DNA from: Spirochaetales bacterium
GTDB taxonomy: Bacteria; Spirochaetota; Spirochaetia; DSM-2461
NCBI GenBank assembly: GCA_016936555.1
Contig: JAFGXR010000058.1
Coordinates: forward strand, 1 to 64,000
Reading direction: 5' to 3'
DNA length: 64,000 nucleotides
In this document: one piece after another, positions 31,655 to 40,650 of the stretch
Position numbering within the stretch: the stretch's first letter is position 1
How the letters are laid out: each line of letters begins with the position of its first letter
The notes under the pieces: model-generated
Database searches by the model: none
The model's input: the letters and a program-made list of their open reading frames with translations, nothing else
What the model was told of the DNA's origin: nothing
Translations under genes and position numbers: made by a program

Positions 31655-32800
31655 TTAATCCTCAGTAAACACAACGGGAATCCATTTTTCACCCTCTGCC
31701 ATGGACTGAGGAATCATCCCGAGATCGACGACTTCCGTCGTCTCTCCGACAAGATAGCTTTCATCGCCCAGAGGATACCGTGCTCCGTCGCCGGAAACAT
31801 TGACTGCGCTGATGGAATGTTTGTACTGCCACGAAACGAGCAGAATGGAATCAATATCCAGATGGCGGAGCATGATAGAATAGGAAAGCCCTCTGGCATC
31901 GCAGTCTCCCTCTTCATTGGAAACAGTATGGATAGGAGAGAGAAGATCAGAAAACGTTCCGGAACTGATGTATTTAAAATTCTGTATCCAGTTGAGGAGT
32001 ATTACCGCTTTTTCCCGGTCGCTGTAGCGGTCAAGAGTACTCCGGAGAGTTTGTCCCAGCGAATCGAAGCGGCTGTAATTATCCCTGAAAATGATTTTGT
32101 AGTAGCGTTTCCATGCTTCTTCGAATAGAGGTTTATCACCCAGGTCCTGATAGTATTTCATAAGCTGGGCTTCTCTTTCAATGACCGCCTGGGAAGAGTC
32201 AAACTCCCGAAGGTCTGTCTGGAAACTCACTATGTTTCCATTCAGGACCATCTGTGCCATTACATCACTTTTTCCCGGAAAAGGATAATAGAACTGGCTG
32301 ACCGCCCCCGGCTTATTGAGAGCTTCGTCACTCTCTATCCGGAAAGTGTCGAGAACCGAGAGGATAAAGGGTAGTTTCTCCTCGTAATAATCTGCCCCGC
32401 AGAAGGAAAGCAGGTAATAATCCCTGTCTTCTCTGTTGAGAAAAAGAAACCAGCCTCTCAATTCACCATCTCCCTGAGAGAAGGTGATATCTGCGAGAAA
32501 GGCGTCGTCGCCATTATAACGGAATCTCTCGCCGTCGCTTTCACCGCGGAAATCAACAGTCAGGGCTTCATACATCTCCAGGGAAGATGAGAAATCAGCT
32601 CCATCGTATACAGATGTCTGAAAAATAACGGTCTGGTCATCGGAGATGAAAGAGAGCTCCGACAGACTTGTCCTGTCAAAAGTGTCCCAGCCTTCTGGAA
32701 CATAAACGCTGTAATTGTATTCTTCAATAAAAAACTCTTCCCCGAAAAGAGGAAGAGCTGTGAATACAATCGCCAGCATAAAAGCTTCGATTCTAGTCAT
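31655..32800 (-). CDS. Secreted transglutaminase-like protein
   Basis: A 381-residue protein with an N-terminal signal peptide (MLAIVFTALPLFGEE region). The first 170 residues are beta-rich and unassigned. The C-terminal part resembles a transglutaminase-like cysteine protease fold: Cys in EEGDCDARGLSYSIMLRHLDI, His in QYKHSISAVNV, and a later Asp/Glu in DESYLVGETTE. Such domains in exported bacterial proteins may cleave or cross-link peptides. It begins one base after the lgt stop and is therefore probably coupled to lgt. No lipobox is visible, despite the lgt neighbour. Confidence 0.7.
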   Translation of the reverse strand: MTRIEAFMLAIVFTALPLFGEEFFIEEYNYSVYVPEGWDTFDRTSLSELSFISDDQTVIFQTSVYDGADFSSSLEMYEALTVDFRGESDGERFRYNGDDAFLADITFSQGDGELRGWFLFLNREDRDYYLLSFCGADYYEEKLPFILSVLDTFRIESDEALNKPGAVSQFYYPFPGKSDVMAQMVLNGNIVSFQTDLREFDSSQAVIEREAQLMKYYQDLGDKPLFEEAWKRYYKIIFRDNYSRFDSLGQTLRSTLDRYSDREKAVILLNWIQNFKYISSGTFSDLLSPIHTVSNEEGDCDARGLSYSIMLRHLDIDSILLVSWQYKHSISAVNVSGDGARYPLGDESYLVGETTEVVDLGMIPQSMAEGEKWIPVVFTED

Positions 32801-32801
32801 T

Positions 32802-33803
32802 TTATCTTTTTTTTAATTTCCTCATGTCGTTCTTACCTTTGATTATCGGCTTGTCCGCAACTTTCCCGCCCTTTTTATTCCTGAAATATATAATCAGATT
32901 CAGAGCCGTCCCGGAAATGATCATGATAAAACAGAGTATCTGACCTGTTGAAAAGTTTAAGAAAGATGTCAGAAGGTAATTGGGCGCTTCTGAGGCGCCC
33001 CATTGAAGGGGGAAATCCATTCCGGCGTCGGGTTCTCTCAGATATTCAATAAAAAAGCGGAACACACCGTATCCGACCATATAGGAACCGATAACAAAGC
33101 CGTTGAAAGGCTTTTTCTTTCTTACGACAAACCAGAGAATTGCCCAGAGGATAATTCCCTCAAATAAGGCTTCGTACAGTTGGGAGGGATGTCTGGGAAG
33201 GTTGACAGCATTCAAGCCGCTGATATCCATTCCGATCCGTGAAGCCGTATCCTGCACCCAGTTCAGGGATGGGGAAAAGCGCTGAGCATGGGGAAAGACG
33301 ATACCGAGCGGAGAAGTGGTGACGCGGCCGTAAAGTTCCCCGTTTATAAAGTTTCCCAGTCTTCCGAATGTGTATCCCAGAGGAATGGAGGCCGTCAGCA
33401 TATCGCCCCACAAGAGCGTGTCGAATTTTTTCACTCTCAGGTAGATAACCGCTCCGATGACTCCGCCTATCACACCTCCGTGGTAGGACATCCCCTGAAG
33501 TCCCACGAAATGGCCGTTGTAGAAAGGCCAGAAAATCAACCAGGGTTTGGCTCTGTAAATTCCCGAAGTATCATAGACCAGTGCGGCGAAAATCCTCGCG
33601 CCGATAATCAGTCCGATTATTGTCCAGAAGATAAAATTCACAACATCGTCTTCCGGAACGTCGAGTTTTTTTTCCTTAACCTGATATTTGAACAGGTAAA
33701 AGGCAAAGGCAAAGGCAATCAGGTACATCAGTCCGTACCAGCGGACTGGCAGACCGGGGATGATTTCCGGCTTAAGCCAGGTGGGAAATGAAATATAGAG
33801 CAT
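32802..33803 (-). CDS. lgt: Prolipoprotein diacylglyceryl transferase
   Basis: A 333-residue inner-membrane enzyme with about seven helices that attaches diacylglycerol to the lipobox cysteine of prolipoproteins. The signature GRLGNFINGELYGR is present, with the preceding HGGVIGGVIG and the later YEALFEGIILW and RFFIEYLREPD segments. A basic tail of about 30 residues follows the last helix. AAGGAAG precedes ATG 33803. The WG-repeat lipoprotein in this window is one likely client. It is followed by the transglutaminase-like gene and preceded, 15 bases away, by the MinD-like gene. Confidence 0.96.
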   Translation of the reverse strand: MLYISFPTWLKPEIIPGLPVRWYGLMYLIAFAFAFYLFKYQVKEKKLDVPEDDVVNFIFWTIIGLIIGARIFAALVYDTSGIYRAKPWLIFWPFYNGHFVGLQGMSYHGGVIGGVIGAVIYLRVKKFDTLLWGDMLTASIPLGYTFGRLGNFINGELYGRVTTSPLGIVFPHAQRFSPSLNWVQDTASRIGMDISGLNAVNLPRHPSQLYEALFEGIILWAILWFVVRKKKPFNGFVIGSYMVGYGVFRFFIEYLREPDAGMDFPLQWGASEAPNYLLTSFLNFSTGQILCFIMIISGTALNLIIYFRNKKGGKVADKPIIKGKNDMRKLKKR

Positions 33804-33818
33804 TGTACTTCCTTTTTA

Positions 33819-34955
33819 CTACTTTCTTTTATTATTTTTCACAAACTGGTTTTTCAGAAACCGGTTCTCTCTTCTCAGCATATTCAATTCGAACTGCTGG
33901 CTTTTAATCGTATCAATAAGATCCCCCTGAGTCAGGGCTCCGCAATCGAGCAGCTCTTCAAGAGACTGCATCTTCGAGTTGAAATCGGTTTCCGCCTCCA
34001 GTTCCGCAATTTGAAAGGACGTTTCGCTTTCATTAAATGTCAGCGGTCTGGGAGCCAGATCATTTTCCTGTTCCAGAATCTTATCGGCAATACGGAAAAT
34101 AGCCTGGGAGAGAACGGACTGGGGTTTATAGGAAACGATGGGAAGACGGGAATTGAGAGCGACAGTCTGCAGTTCATCGCGGTACATAACGCCCAGATGA
34201 TCGAGGTTGATTCCCAGATATTCCCGGCAGGAGTGGCGGAGCTTACCCGCTTTCGCCGCATCTTTCGGGTCTTCCAGCATATTGAGAATAAGCCTCGGCT
34301 GAAGGCTTTTTATCTTCTCCTCGTATATCGCATGATTTTCAGGATCGATTTTCCTGATATTCTCAACCAATCGGGGAATAAAAACCTTCTGAAGGGATTC
34401 TCCGTCTTTTCTCAGGGACTCCAGATACTGATAAGCCGGAGATTTTTTGGGAAAAGAAGCACTCATGATTCTGAATACGGCATTTTTCAGAAACAGATAG
34501 GCATTGAGTGTCGCCGTCAGAGTCGGAGTCGTAACGATAAGTCCCTGTCCCGAAAGGAGAAACATATCCATTGTATTAAAGCTGGTACCCGCTCCAAGAT
34601 CGGCAATTAGAAAATCCGCATCGAGAGAGAGGAGCTTTCGGATTAGTTTATTCTTCTGTGTCGCGCTGATATTTGCCGCACCCGGCAGCTCCGCTTCTCC
34701 GGGAATAAAGAGAAGATTGCTGTAATCCGTTTCATATATAATCTCATCGAGAGTGGTAAAAGGTTTGTTCAGTAGAGTGCCGATTCCTTTTTCCGGTATG
34801 CGGTTACCCAGAATGAGATGGAGATTGGATCCTCCCAGATCCAGATCGGCGAGAATAACTTTTTTACCGGCTTTGGCAAGGGCAATGGAAAGATTCGCGG
34901 CTACAAGCGATTTCCCCACTCCCCCTTTTCCGCTGGCTATAGACAGAATCTGCAT
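33819..34955 (-). CDS. MinD/FlhG-like P-loop ATPase with C-terminal extension
   Basis: A 378-residue ParA/MinD-superfamily ATPase. It has the deviant Walker A GKGGVGKSLVAANLS, switch I DLDLGGSNLH and the Walker B-like LIADLGAGTS. About 80 residues beyond the usual MinD length form an acidic, helical C-terminal region ending in a coiled-coil-like LRRENRFLKNQF. The amphipathic membrane-targeting helix of MinD is not obvious. FlhG (flagellar number control) and MinD are alternatives; no min or fli genes are nearby. AAAGGAG precedes the start. It lies upstream of lgt on the same strand. Confidence 0.8.
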   Translation of the reverse strand: MQILSIASGKGGVGKSLVAANLSIALAKAGKKVILADLDLGGSNLHLILGNRIPEKGIGTLLNKPFTTLDEIIYETDYSNLLFIPGEAELPGAANISATQKNKLIRKLLSLDADFLIADLGAGTSFNTMDMFLLSGQGLIVTTPTLTATLNAYLFLKNAVFRIMSASFPKKSPAYQYLESLRKDGESLQKVFIPRLVENIRKIDPENHAIYEEKIKSLQPRLILNMLEDPKDAAKAGKLRHSCREYLGINLDHLGVMYRDELQTVALNSRLPIVSYKPQSVLSQAIFRIADKILEQENDLAPRPLTFNESETSFQIAELEAETDFNSKMQSLEELLDCGALTQGDLIDTIKSQQFELNMLRRENRFLKNQFVKNNKRK

Positions 34956-35053
34956 CTGGTCTCCTTTCTTTTTCTGATATTATATTATAATGTACACAGA
35001 GTAATTTTAAGTTTGTTAGTATAACCGGTCAAGTAAGGCCTTAGAGGATTGTT

Positions 35054-36472
35054 ATGAAAAGAAATAGAGAAAGATTAATCTGGGCGGGAGTCACATCGAC
35101 ACTACTTGTCGCTGTTGTCATACTCCTTTTCGCTTTCAGGGCGCCCTCCGTTGCAGCACAAAACAGTTTTTCCTATAACAGGGACGTGGAGAAGTACATG
35201 AATCTTCTCAAGAACGCCTATTATTACATATTGAATAACTATGTGGAGGAAGTTCCGCCCGAAGATCTTTTTAAAGGAGCCATGAACGGTCTCTTCGAGA
35301 GCCTGGACGATCCCTATTCGGTTTATCTCGATGAACTGGCGGTTCAGAATCTCACCGATACGACCGAGGGAAAATTCGGCGGGGTTGGTTTATATATTTC
35401 CAAATCCCTTATTTTCGATGAGGAAAATCCCTACGGCCGGAAACCCTATGTAGAAGTGGTCTCCCCTATAGAGGGGACTCCCGCATTCAGGGCGGGAATT
35501 CATTCAGGTGATTATATTTTTAAAATCAACGGGGAATCTGCGAAAGACCTTTCGACCAATGAAGTGTCCGATCTTCTCCGCGGAACACCGGGCACACCGG
35601 TTGATGTGACGATTTTAAGAGGTGAAAGCATAACTTTCGATGTGACTCTGATAAGAGCCAATATCGAAATTCCGACCGTAAAGGTTGATATGATCGATGG
35701 TGATATCGCCTACATGAGGATCATACAATTCACTCCCTACACAGCTGACAGAATCGAAGACGCCTTAAAAACTTTTAAAAGAAACCGCTACAAAGGTCTG
35801 ATTATTGACCTTCGCGGCAATCCCGGAGGGCTGCTCTCATCGGTCGTGGAAATTGCCGATTACTTTTTCGATAATGGAACAATTGTCAGTACAAAATCGC
35901 GCATAGAAGAGGAAAATGAAGTTTTTACCGCTAAAAGAGGCACTCTGGTCGATGAAAACATTCCCATAGTCGTACTGATCGACAACGGATCCGCCTCCGC
36001 TTCGGAAATCCTGACCGGAGCTCTGAAGGACAGAAACAGGGCTGTCGTGGTAGGACAGACGAGTTACGGGAAAGGTTCGGTACAGACAATGGTCGGACTG
36101 GGCGAAAGCGCCATAAAGCTCACAATGGCCCGCTATTACACCCCCTCGGGTGTCAGCATTGACAAAACGGGAATCGATCCCGATGTCCCTGTCGAACTCC
36201 CGGAATTTACCGATGAGGAACTGAAATCCTACTCGATTTTACTGGAAAAGAATACAATCAGAGAATTTGTTCAGGAAGGGAATGTCACGGACAGTTCTAT
36301 CAGCAATTTTATCAGTCAACTGAAGAGCGATAATATTGTCCTTTCCGACAATACGATCCGCAGGCTCATCAACTCCGAAGTAAACCGGATGTCCGACAAT
36401 CCCCCAGTATACGATATGGAATTCGATGAATCTCTCCAGAAAGCTGTGGAACTGATCAAAGAGAAACTATGA
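35054..36472 (+). CDS. ctpA: Carboxy-terminal processing protease (S41)
   Basis: A 472-residue periplasmic serine protease. Residues 1-36 are an uncleaved signal-anchor or signal peptide ending AVAAQ-like (PSVAAQ). A PDZ domain follows (about 110-200; GVGLYISK, GIHSGDYIFKING), then the tail-specific protease domain with the Ser of GSASASEILTGAL (near 314) and the Lys of YGKGSVQT (near 339). C-terminal extensions are helical. It trims exported proteins in the periplasm. The stop overlaps yjbQ as ATGA, the first link in a five-gene operon ending with fxsA. Confidence 0.94.
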   Translation: MKRNRERLIWAGVTSTLLVAVVILLFAFRAPSVAAQNSFSYNRDVEKYMNLLKNAYYYILNNYVEEVPPEDLFKGAMNGLFESLDDPYSVYLDELAVQNLTDTTEGKFGGVGLYISKSLIFDEENPYGRKPYVEVVSPIEGTPAFRAGIHSGDYIFKINGESAKDLSTNEVSDLLRGTPGTPVDVTILRGESITFDVTLIRANIEIPTVKVDMIDGDIAYMRIIQFTPYTADRIEDALKTFKRNRYKGLIIDLRGNPGGLLSSVVEIADYFFDNGTIVSTKSRIEEENEVFTAKRGTLVDENIPIVVLIDNGSASASEILTGALKDRNRAVVVGQTSYGKGSVQTMVGLGESAIKLTMARYYTPSGVSIDKTGIDPDVPVELPEFTDEELKSYSILLEKNTIREFVQEGNVTDSSISNFISQLKSDNIVLSDNTIRRLINSEVNRMSDNPPVYDMEFDESLQKAVELIKEKL

Positions 36473-36870
36473 GCAGCAGAGAAATAACGGTAAAAACCAG
36501 AGAGCGGACAGTTATGATCGATATCTCCTCAGAAGTCCAGAAAGCAGTTTCCGCTGCCGGGATTCTAGAGGGAATTGCCGTAGTGTACAGCCCTCACACG
36601 ACAGCGGGAATTACGATCAATGAAAATGCCGATCCGTCAGTCAAAAACGATATGATCCGAACCCTTAACAAGCTTATTCCCTATGAAGACGGCTATACCC
36701 ATATGGAAGGCAATTCCGACGCGCATATCAAAGCGACATTAACCGGTCTATCCGTCACTGTGCCTGTAATCGGGGGAAGGCTGGCCCTTGGAACCTGGCA
36801 GGGAATTTATTTTTGTGAATACGACGGCCCCAGAAACCGACGGTTCATAGTGAATGCAATTAATGGATAA
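36469..36870 (+). CDS. yjbQ: YjbQ/UPF0047 family protein
   Basis: A 133-residue protein of the widely conserved YjbQ family. Characteristic segments are YSPHTTAGITINENADP, EGNSDAHIKATLTG and LGTWQGIYFCEYDGPRNR; the His residues and the Asn/Asp pattern form a probable metal or substrate pocket. Family members have been described as weak thiamin-phosphate synthases, but the physiological role is unsettled. It is translationally coupled to ctpA (ATGA) and followed two bases later by rsmE. Confidence 0.93.
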   Translation: MSSREITVKTRERTVMIDISSEVQKAVSAAGILEGIAVVYSPHTTAGITINENADPSVKNDMIRTLNKLIPYEDGYTHMEGNSDAHIKATLTGLSVTVPVIGGRLALGTWQGIYFCEYDGPRNRRFIVNAING

Positions 36871-36872
36871 AT

Positions 36873-37628
36873 ATGAGACAGTTTATATTACCCGATGAGT
36901 TTGATGGACGGCCAGATCTCTCCCTGACAGGAGAGAACTTTCACTATCTCTGCCGGGTCCTCAGAAAAAAAGAAGGGGATTCTTTCCCCGGACTGGATAA
37001 AGACGGTTCCCGCTGGACTATCGTCATTAAAGCGATAAACGAGAGTTCCTGTCTTCTGGGCATCAGTCCCGATAGCTATTTCAAAGGTAATACGCCTGAA
37101 ATTACCCTTGTCCAGTGTCTCCCTAAAGGGAAAAAAATGGAACTTGTTATCAGGCAGGCTGTCGAATCAGGCGTTTCCCGCATCATTCCCGTTGAAAGTG
37201 ATCACGCAGTTCCGCGTTTTGAAAATGACAGGGACAGATTGAAAAAAAAAGAACGATGGGAAAAAATAGCCATAGAGGCTATGCAGCAGAGCGGATCATT
37301 AATCGTTCCGGCCATAAACAGACCGGTAAAAATGGACTTGGTACCGTCATTTATGGAAGGAAATAGTTTAGGGCTTTTCTGTCATCAGGAGAGGATTGAC
37401 CACAATTCCCTACATCAGTATCTTAATGAGACCCCTCATAAGGTTTTCATCGTTATCGGCCCTGAAGGAGGACTTTCCGATCGGGAAGTGAGTATTCTCA
37501 GAAAAGATAATTTCAAACCTGTTTATCTGGGTGACAATATTTTGAGAACGGAGACCGCCGCCCTTTACGCGACTGCAGCGGTTAAAGTTCTGCTACTGGA
37601 GAAAGAGACATGGAGCCTGAAAGACTGA
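36873..37628 (+). CDS. rsmE: 16S rRNA m3U1498 methyltransferase
   Basis: A 251-residue SPOUT-class methyltransferase that methylates U1498 of 16S rRNA. An N-terminal PUA-like domain (about 1-70) precedes the SPOUT knot with VIGPEGGLSDREVSIL and LGDNILRTETAALYATAAV, the diagnostic SAM-binding motifs. TLVQCLPKGKKMELVIRQAVESGV also fits. It lies in the ctpA-yjbQ-rsmE-wecG-like-fxsA series and overlaps the following gene by 19 bases. Confidence 0.95.
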   Translation: MRQFILPDEFDGRPDLSLTGENFHYLCRVLRKKEGDSFPGLDKDGSRWTIVIKAINESSCLLGISPDSYFKGNTPEITLVQCLPKGKKMELVIRQAVESGVSRIIPVESDHAVPRFENDRDRLKKKERWEKIAIEAMQQSGSLIVPAINRPVKMDLVPSFMEGNSLGLFCHQERIDHNSLHQYLNETPHKVFIVIGPEGGLSDREVSILRKDNFKPVYLGDNILRTETAALYATAAVKVLLLEKETWSLKD

Positions 37629-38362
37629 ACAGCCGCATAAATTTTATGAAAGTCCCTCTGGATATTCTTGAAGAGAATGATCTTGAGGAAACTATTCTGC
37701 ATCTGCTGCTGAATGAGAAATCCAATCAGATTGTTCTTTTAAGTTTCCGCGATTATCTCAAGGCAAGAAGCAGCAAAGATTTCCGGAAACTTCTCGATGA
37801 AGCGGCTCTGGTCCTCCCCTCCTCTTCGCTGATCACCGGAGGAATCAAATTTCTTTTCGGACGCGATTCTTCTATTTATATCAATTATGATCTTGTATTA
37901 AAAATGCTCAGCATTCTGGAAAGAAACGGCAAATCCATTTATATAATAGGTTCTAACAGAAAAACGATTCTCACATCTGAGAAAAACCTCAAAGACTCTT
38001 ATCCGGGATTACACCTTGTGGGAAGAAGCAGCAGTTTCTACAGCAAAGACAGCGAAAATGATATTATTCTGGCAATAAAAAAATCATCACCTTCTTTATT
38101 ACTGGCAGGTAGCGGCCTTAAAGGCAAAAACAACTGGCTCTACAGAAACAGAGACAAATTCAACCCGGGACTTACACTCTGGAGTCCCGATTGCTTTGAA
38201 ATCTTCTCCGGTAAAAAGAAAAGGCCGTCAAAAAAGCTTTCAAAGCGATTTTTCTCCCGTTTAAGACACTCTATTATCAGACCATGGAAAATTATCTATT
38301 TATTCCCGTACCTGATGTTTCACATAAATCTGATATTCTACAAACTTTTCAAAAACAAGTGA
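37610..38362 (+). CDS. WecG/TagA/CpsF-like glycosyltransferase, divergent
   Basis: A 250-residue protein resembling the WecG/TagA/CpsF family (GT26), which transfers N-acetylmannosaminuronate or N-acetylmannosamine to lipid carriers. The match rests on the order of segments: SFRDYLKARSSKDFRKLLDEAALVLPSS near the N terminus, then a Rossmann-like SIYIIGSNRKTI, then the SLLLAGSGLKGKNNWLYRNR segment, where family members read LGxPxQExWI. Several normally conserved positions differ. The basic, hydrophobic C terminus (FSRLRHSIIRPWKIIYLFPYLMF) is a probable membrane anchor. It overlaps rsmE by 19 bases. Confidence 0.68.
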   Translation: MEPERLNSRINFMKVPLDILEENDLEETILHLLLNEKSNQIVLLSFRDYLKARSSKDFRKLLDEAALVLPSSSLITGGIKFLFGRDSSIYINYDLVLKMLSILERNGKSIYIIGSNRKTILTSEKNLKDSYPGLHLVGRSSSFYSKDSENDIILAIKKSSPSLLLAGSGLKGKNNWLYRNRDKFNPGLTLWSPDCFEIFSGKKKRPSKKLSKRFFSRLRHSIIRPWKIIYLFPYLMFHINLIFYKLFKNK

Positions 38363-38369
38363 GGTTTTC

Positions 38370-38810
38370 ATGCTAAGCATTCAATATATATTATCCCTGT
38401 TTAAAGATACAAAAGCTGTACAGATACTATTTTTTCTCATGGGAGCCTCAATCATTCAAATTATCGATCTCATTCTGACTCTCTATCTCACCCATTTGTT
38501 CGGCGATTATCTCATTCTGGCAATAATCAGCAGCCTGTCTCTGGCAGGAATCTTTTTTTCCTACATAAGCGTCAACAGCAGAATAAGACAGATAAACACC
38601 AGTTGCGGAGAGGGATGCTTTCCGGAAAATCTTTTCAATCAATTAACCGGAACTTTTTTTGCCGCTGTTCTTCTTTTTATGCCGGGATTTATTTCTTCTT
38701 TTTTCGGTTTTCTACTCCTCTTTCCGCTTTTTTCTATTCCCGCGGGACGATACATTTCCCGGAATAGCGATACGGAATGGCATACTGTCTATGAATACAT
38801 GAAGATCTGA
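38370..38810 (+). CDS. fxsA: FxsA-like membrane protein
   Basis: A 146-residue inner-membrane protein of the FxsA family with four helices. The last pair, LTGTFFAAVLLFMPGFISSFFGFLLLFP, is the family signature (in FxsA: L.G.LL..PGF.TD..G..LL.P). FxsA in E. coli relieves exclusion of phage T7 by the F plasmid; its normal function is unknown. It starts seven bases after the glycosyltransferase-like gene and closes the operon. Confidence 0.82.
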   Translation: MLSIQYILSLFKDTKAVQILFFLMGASIIQIIDLILTLYLTHLFGDYLILAIISSLSLAGIFFSYISVNSRIRQINTSCGEGCFPENLFNQLTGTFFAAVLLFMPGFISSFFGFLLLFPLFSIPAGRYISRNSDTEWHTVYEYMKI

Positions 38811-38883
38811 TTGGGGATATCGGGAAAAAAAACTTACCCAAAAGCCCCATTCCCAATAAGCTAGTGTATAGTAAAATAGGTTC

Positions 38884-40005
38884 ATGATTCGCATATTTTA
38901 TATTGACAGAGATCCTGATTTTTACACAGGACTTCTTTGCTGGCTTCCCGAATACTGCACTTTGCATAAAATAAAGCTTTCTGAAATTGAATCCGCACTT
39001 CCATCTCTAAAATGGGAAACAGATATTATTCTCATCAATCCCGATTACACGGGAAATAGTGACGAGTTTCTCTCGGAGCTGATTGAGACACTTATTCCCG
39101 TACCGGTCATTTTTCTGTCGGAATCGTTGGATCTGCCCTTTCTGGTTTCTCTGATTAAGCTGGGAGCCCATTCATGTTTGAGCAAAAACAGGGATAAGAG
39201 CATATTAATCGAGACTATCAAGAATCTTCTCTATATATTACCGGAACAAAGAGATTTTGTGGAAAACGGTCTGATTCCCGAAATAGTCGGCTCATCATTA
39301 CAGATGCAGAAACTGAAAAAAGAGATCATGAACCTGAGCACTACCTCCATGCACGTCCATATATCGGGAGAAACAGGAACGGGAAAAGAGATAGCTGCCA
39401 GAGCCATTCATAAATATCGTTCCGGTAAAGGGAAACAGCTTCTTGCCTTAAACTGCAGTTCCATAGCTGAAACACTGGTTGAAACAGAACTATTCGGTAC
39501 AAAAAAAGGAGCTTTTACTGATGCTGTAGAAAGAGCCGGCATTTTTGAAAGTGCTGACGGTTCAACCCTTCTGCTTGACGAAGTGAGTGAACTCCCGATT
39601 AATGTGCAGGCTAAATTACTCCGCGTACTCGAGTACGGTACTTTCAATAGAGTGGGAGGTGTACAGGAACTGAAATCCAACTTCCAGCTCATTACCGCTA
39701 CAAACAGAATATTGAAGGAGGAAGTGCGAAAAGGAACATTCAGAGAAGACCTTTTTTACAGGATAACAACATTAGTATTACAAATACCTCCCCTGAGAGA
39801 GAGGAAAGAAGATATAAACGAACTTTCGCGGCATTTTTTAAAATTAAACGGAAGTTCGAAACATCTGACCGCGGGTGCTCTGAAAAAACTTAACGATCAT
39901 CAATGGCCTGGAAATGTAAGAGAACTAAAACAGGTCATCGAAAGAGCAGAACATTTTTCCGGGAAGAAACAGGTTGTAACTCATAAGGATATTGTGTTTT
40001 ACTGA
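38884..40005 (+). CDS. Sigma-54 activator with degenerate receiver and no DNA-binding domain
   Basis: A 373-residue NtrC-type regulator. Residues 1-125 have a receiver fold, but the phosphorylation site reads IILINPDYTG with Asn52 at the Asp position; Lys101 is kept. The AAA+ domain (130-365) is complete: Walker A GETGTGKE, the sigma-54 contact loop GAFTDA (209-214), Walker B LLLDEVSEL, RVGG, and WPGNVRELKQ. The protein ends right after the AAA+ domain with no Fis-type helix-turn-helix, so it cannot bind enhancers itself. It overlaps the convergent gene by seven bases. rpoN and a partner kinase are not in the window. Confidence 0.9.
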   Translation: MIRIFYIDRDPDFYTGLLCWLPEYCTLHKIKLSEIESALPSLKWETDIILINPDYTGNSDEFLSELIETLIPVPVIFLSESLDLPFLVSLIKLGAHSCLSKNRDKSILIETIKNLLYILPEQRDFVENGLIPEIVGSSLQMQKLKKEIMNLSTTSMHVHISGETGTGKEIAARAIHKYRSGKGKQLLALNCSSIAETLVETELFGTKKGAFTDAVERAGIFESADGSTLLLDEVSELPINVQAKLLRVLEYGTFNRVGGVQELKSNFQLITATNRILKEEVRKGTFREDLFYRITTLVLQIPPLRERKEDINELSRHFLKLNGSSKHLTAGALKKLNDHQWPGNVRELKQVIERAEHFSGKKQVVTHKDIVFY

Positions 40006-40478
40006 ATTTTTCTTATATATTCCCCATCGACAACGGCCTTCAGTTTTCCCTGTTCCATGACGTAGGAGCTGACTTTTCCGATGACCAATATCCGGCTGTT
40101 CTGAACAAATATTTCATCATCTATCACACGGGGCACTCTTTTGGGAAAATTCTGTTCCCATTCAATACCATTAATATTGACGATACAGGAATAGTTTTCG
40201 ACAGTTTCGAGACCGATCCATTTACCGTTTACCAAATGAAGATCCAGGATAAGATTGGATTCAGATCTCTCTATCTCCGTTATTGATGAAATTGTCCCGT
40301 TTATGACAATATATTTATCCGATTGTATGACGCGATCCAGTTCGGCAGGGTCCATGCGACTGAGGACTTCGAGAGAAATCTCCGGATTACAAAAATCGGG
40401 CAAATCCGTTTTTTGCGCAAAAATAAAGTCAGTGATAATAAGAAATAATATAAAAAGGGGAATAAATACTCTCTTCAC
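39999..40478 (-). CDS. Hypothetical exported protein
   Basis: A 159-residue protein with a signal peptide (IPLFILFLIITDFIFAQ). The mature part has a beta-strand pattern (YIVINGTISSITEI, LILDLHLVNGKWIGLE, ILVIGKVSSYVME) that could be an OB-like fold, but I cannot assign a family. I choose the GTG at 40478, preceded by AGAGGT, because it puts the signal peptide directly at the N terminus; the track start is 13 codons upstream. Its stop overlaps the end of the convergent sigma-54 activator gene. Confidence 0.6.
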   Translation of the reverse strand: MKRVFIPLFILFLIITDFIFAQKTDLPDFCNPEISLEVLSRMDPAELDRVIQSDKYIVINGTISSITEIERSESNLILDLHLVNGKWIGLETVENYSCIVNINGIEWEQNFPKRVPRVIDDEIFVQNSRILVIGKVSSYVMEQGKLKAVVDGEYIRKIQ

Positions 40479-40565
40479 AGGCAATACCTCTCTAAAAATA
40501 ATAAACGCCTCATTCAAGATTTACAATTGTATTTCAATTTTGGAGTGAAATAATATCTATAATAT

Positions 40566-40594
40566 TTGACAAAAAGGATGCCGATAAATAGAAT
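40566..40594 (+). promoter_or_regulatory. Strong putative promoter of the STAS-zinc-ribbon gene
   Basis: TTGACA (40566-40571), exactly 17 bases and TAGAAT (40589-40594) form one of the best consensus promoters in the window, about 50 bases before ATG 40651. Confidence 0.7.
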
Positions 40595-40650
40595 AGAAAT
40601 TGATACATTTTGAATACTTCACTTTCAATATGTGAAAATGAAGGGGTAGC

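Noticed and set aside
30871-31668. 265-residue plus-strand ORF
   Set aside because: Shadow of the potassium channel gene on the opposite strand.
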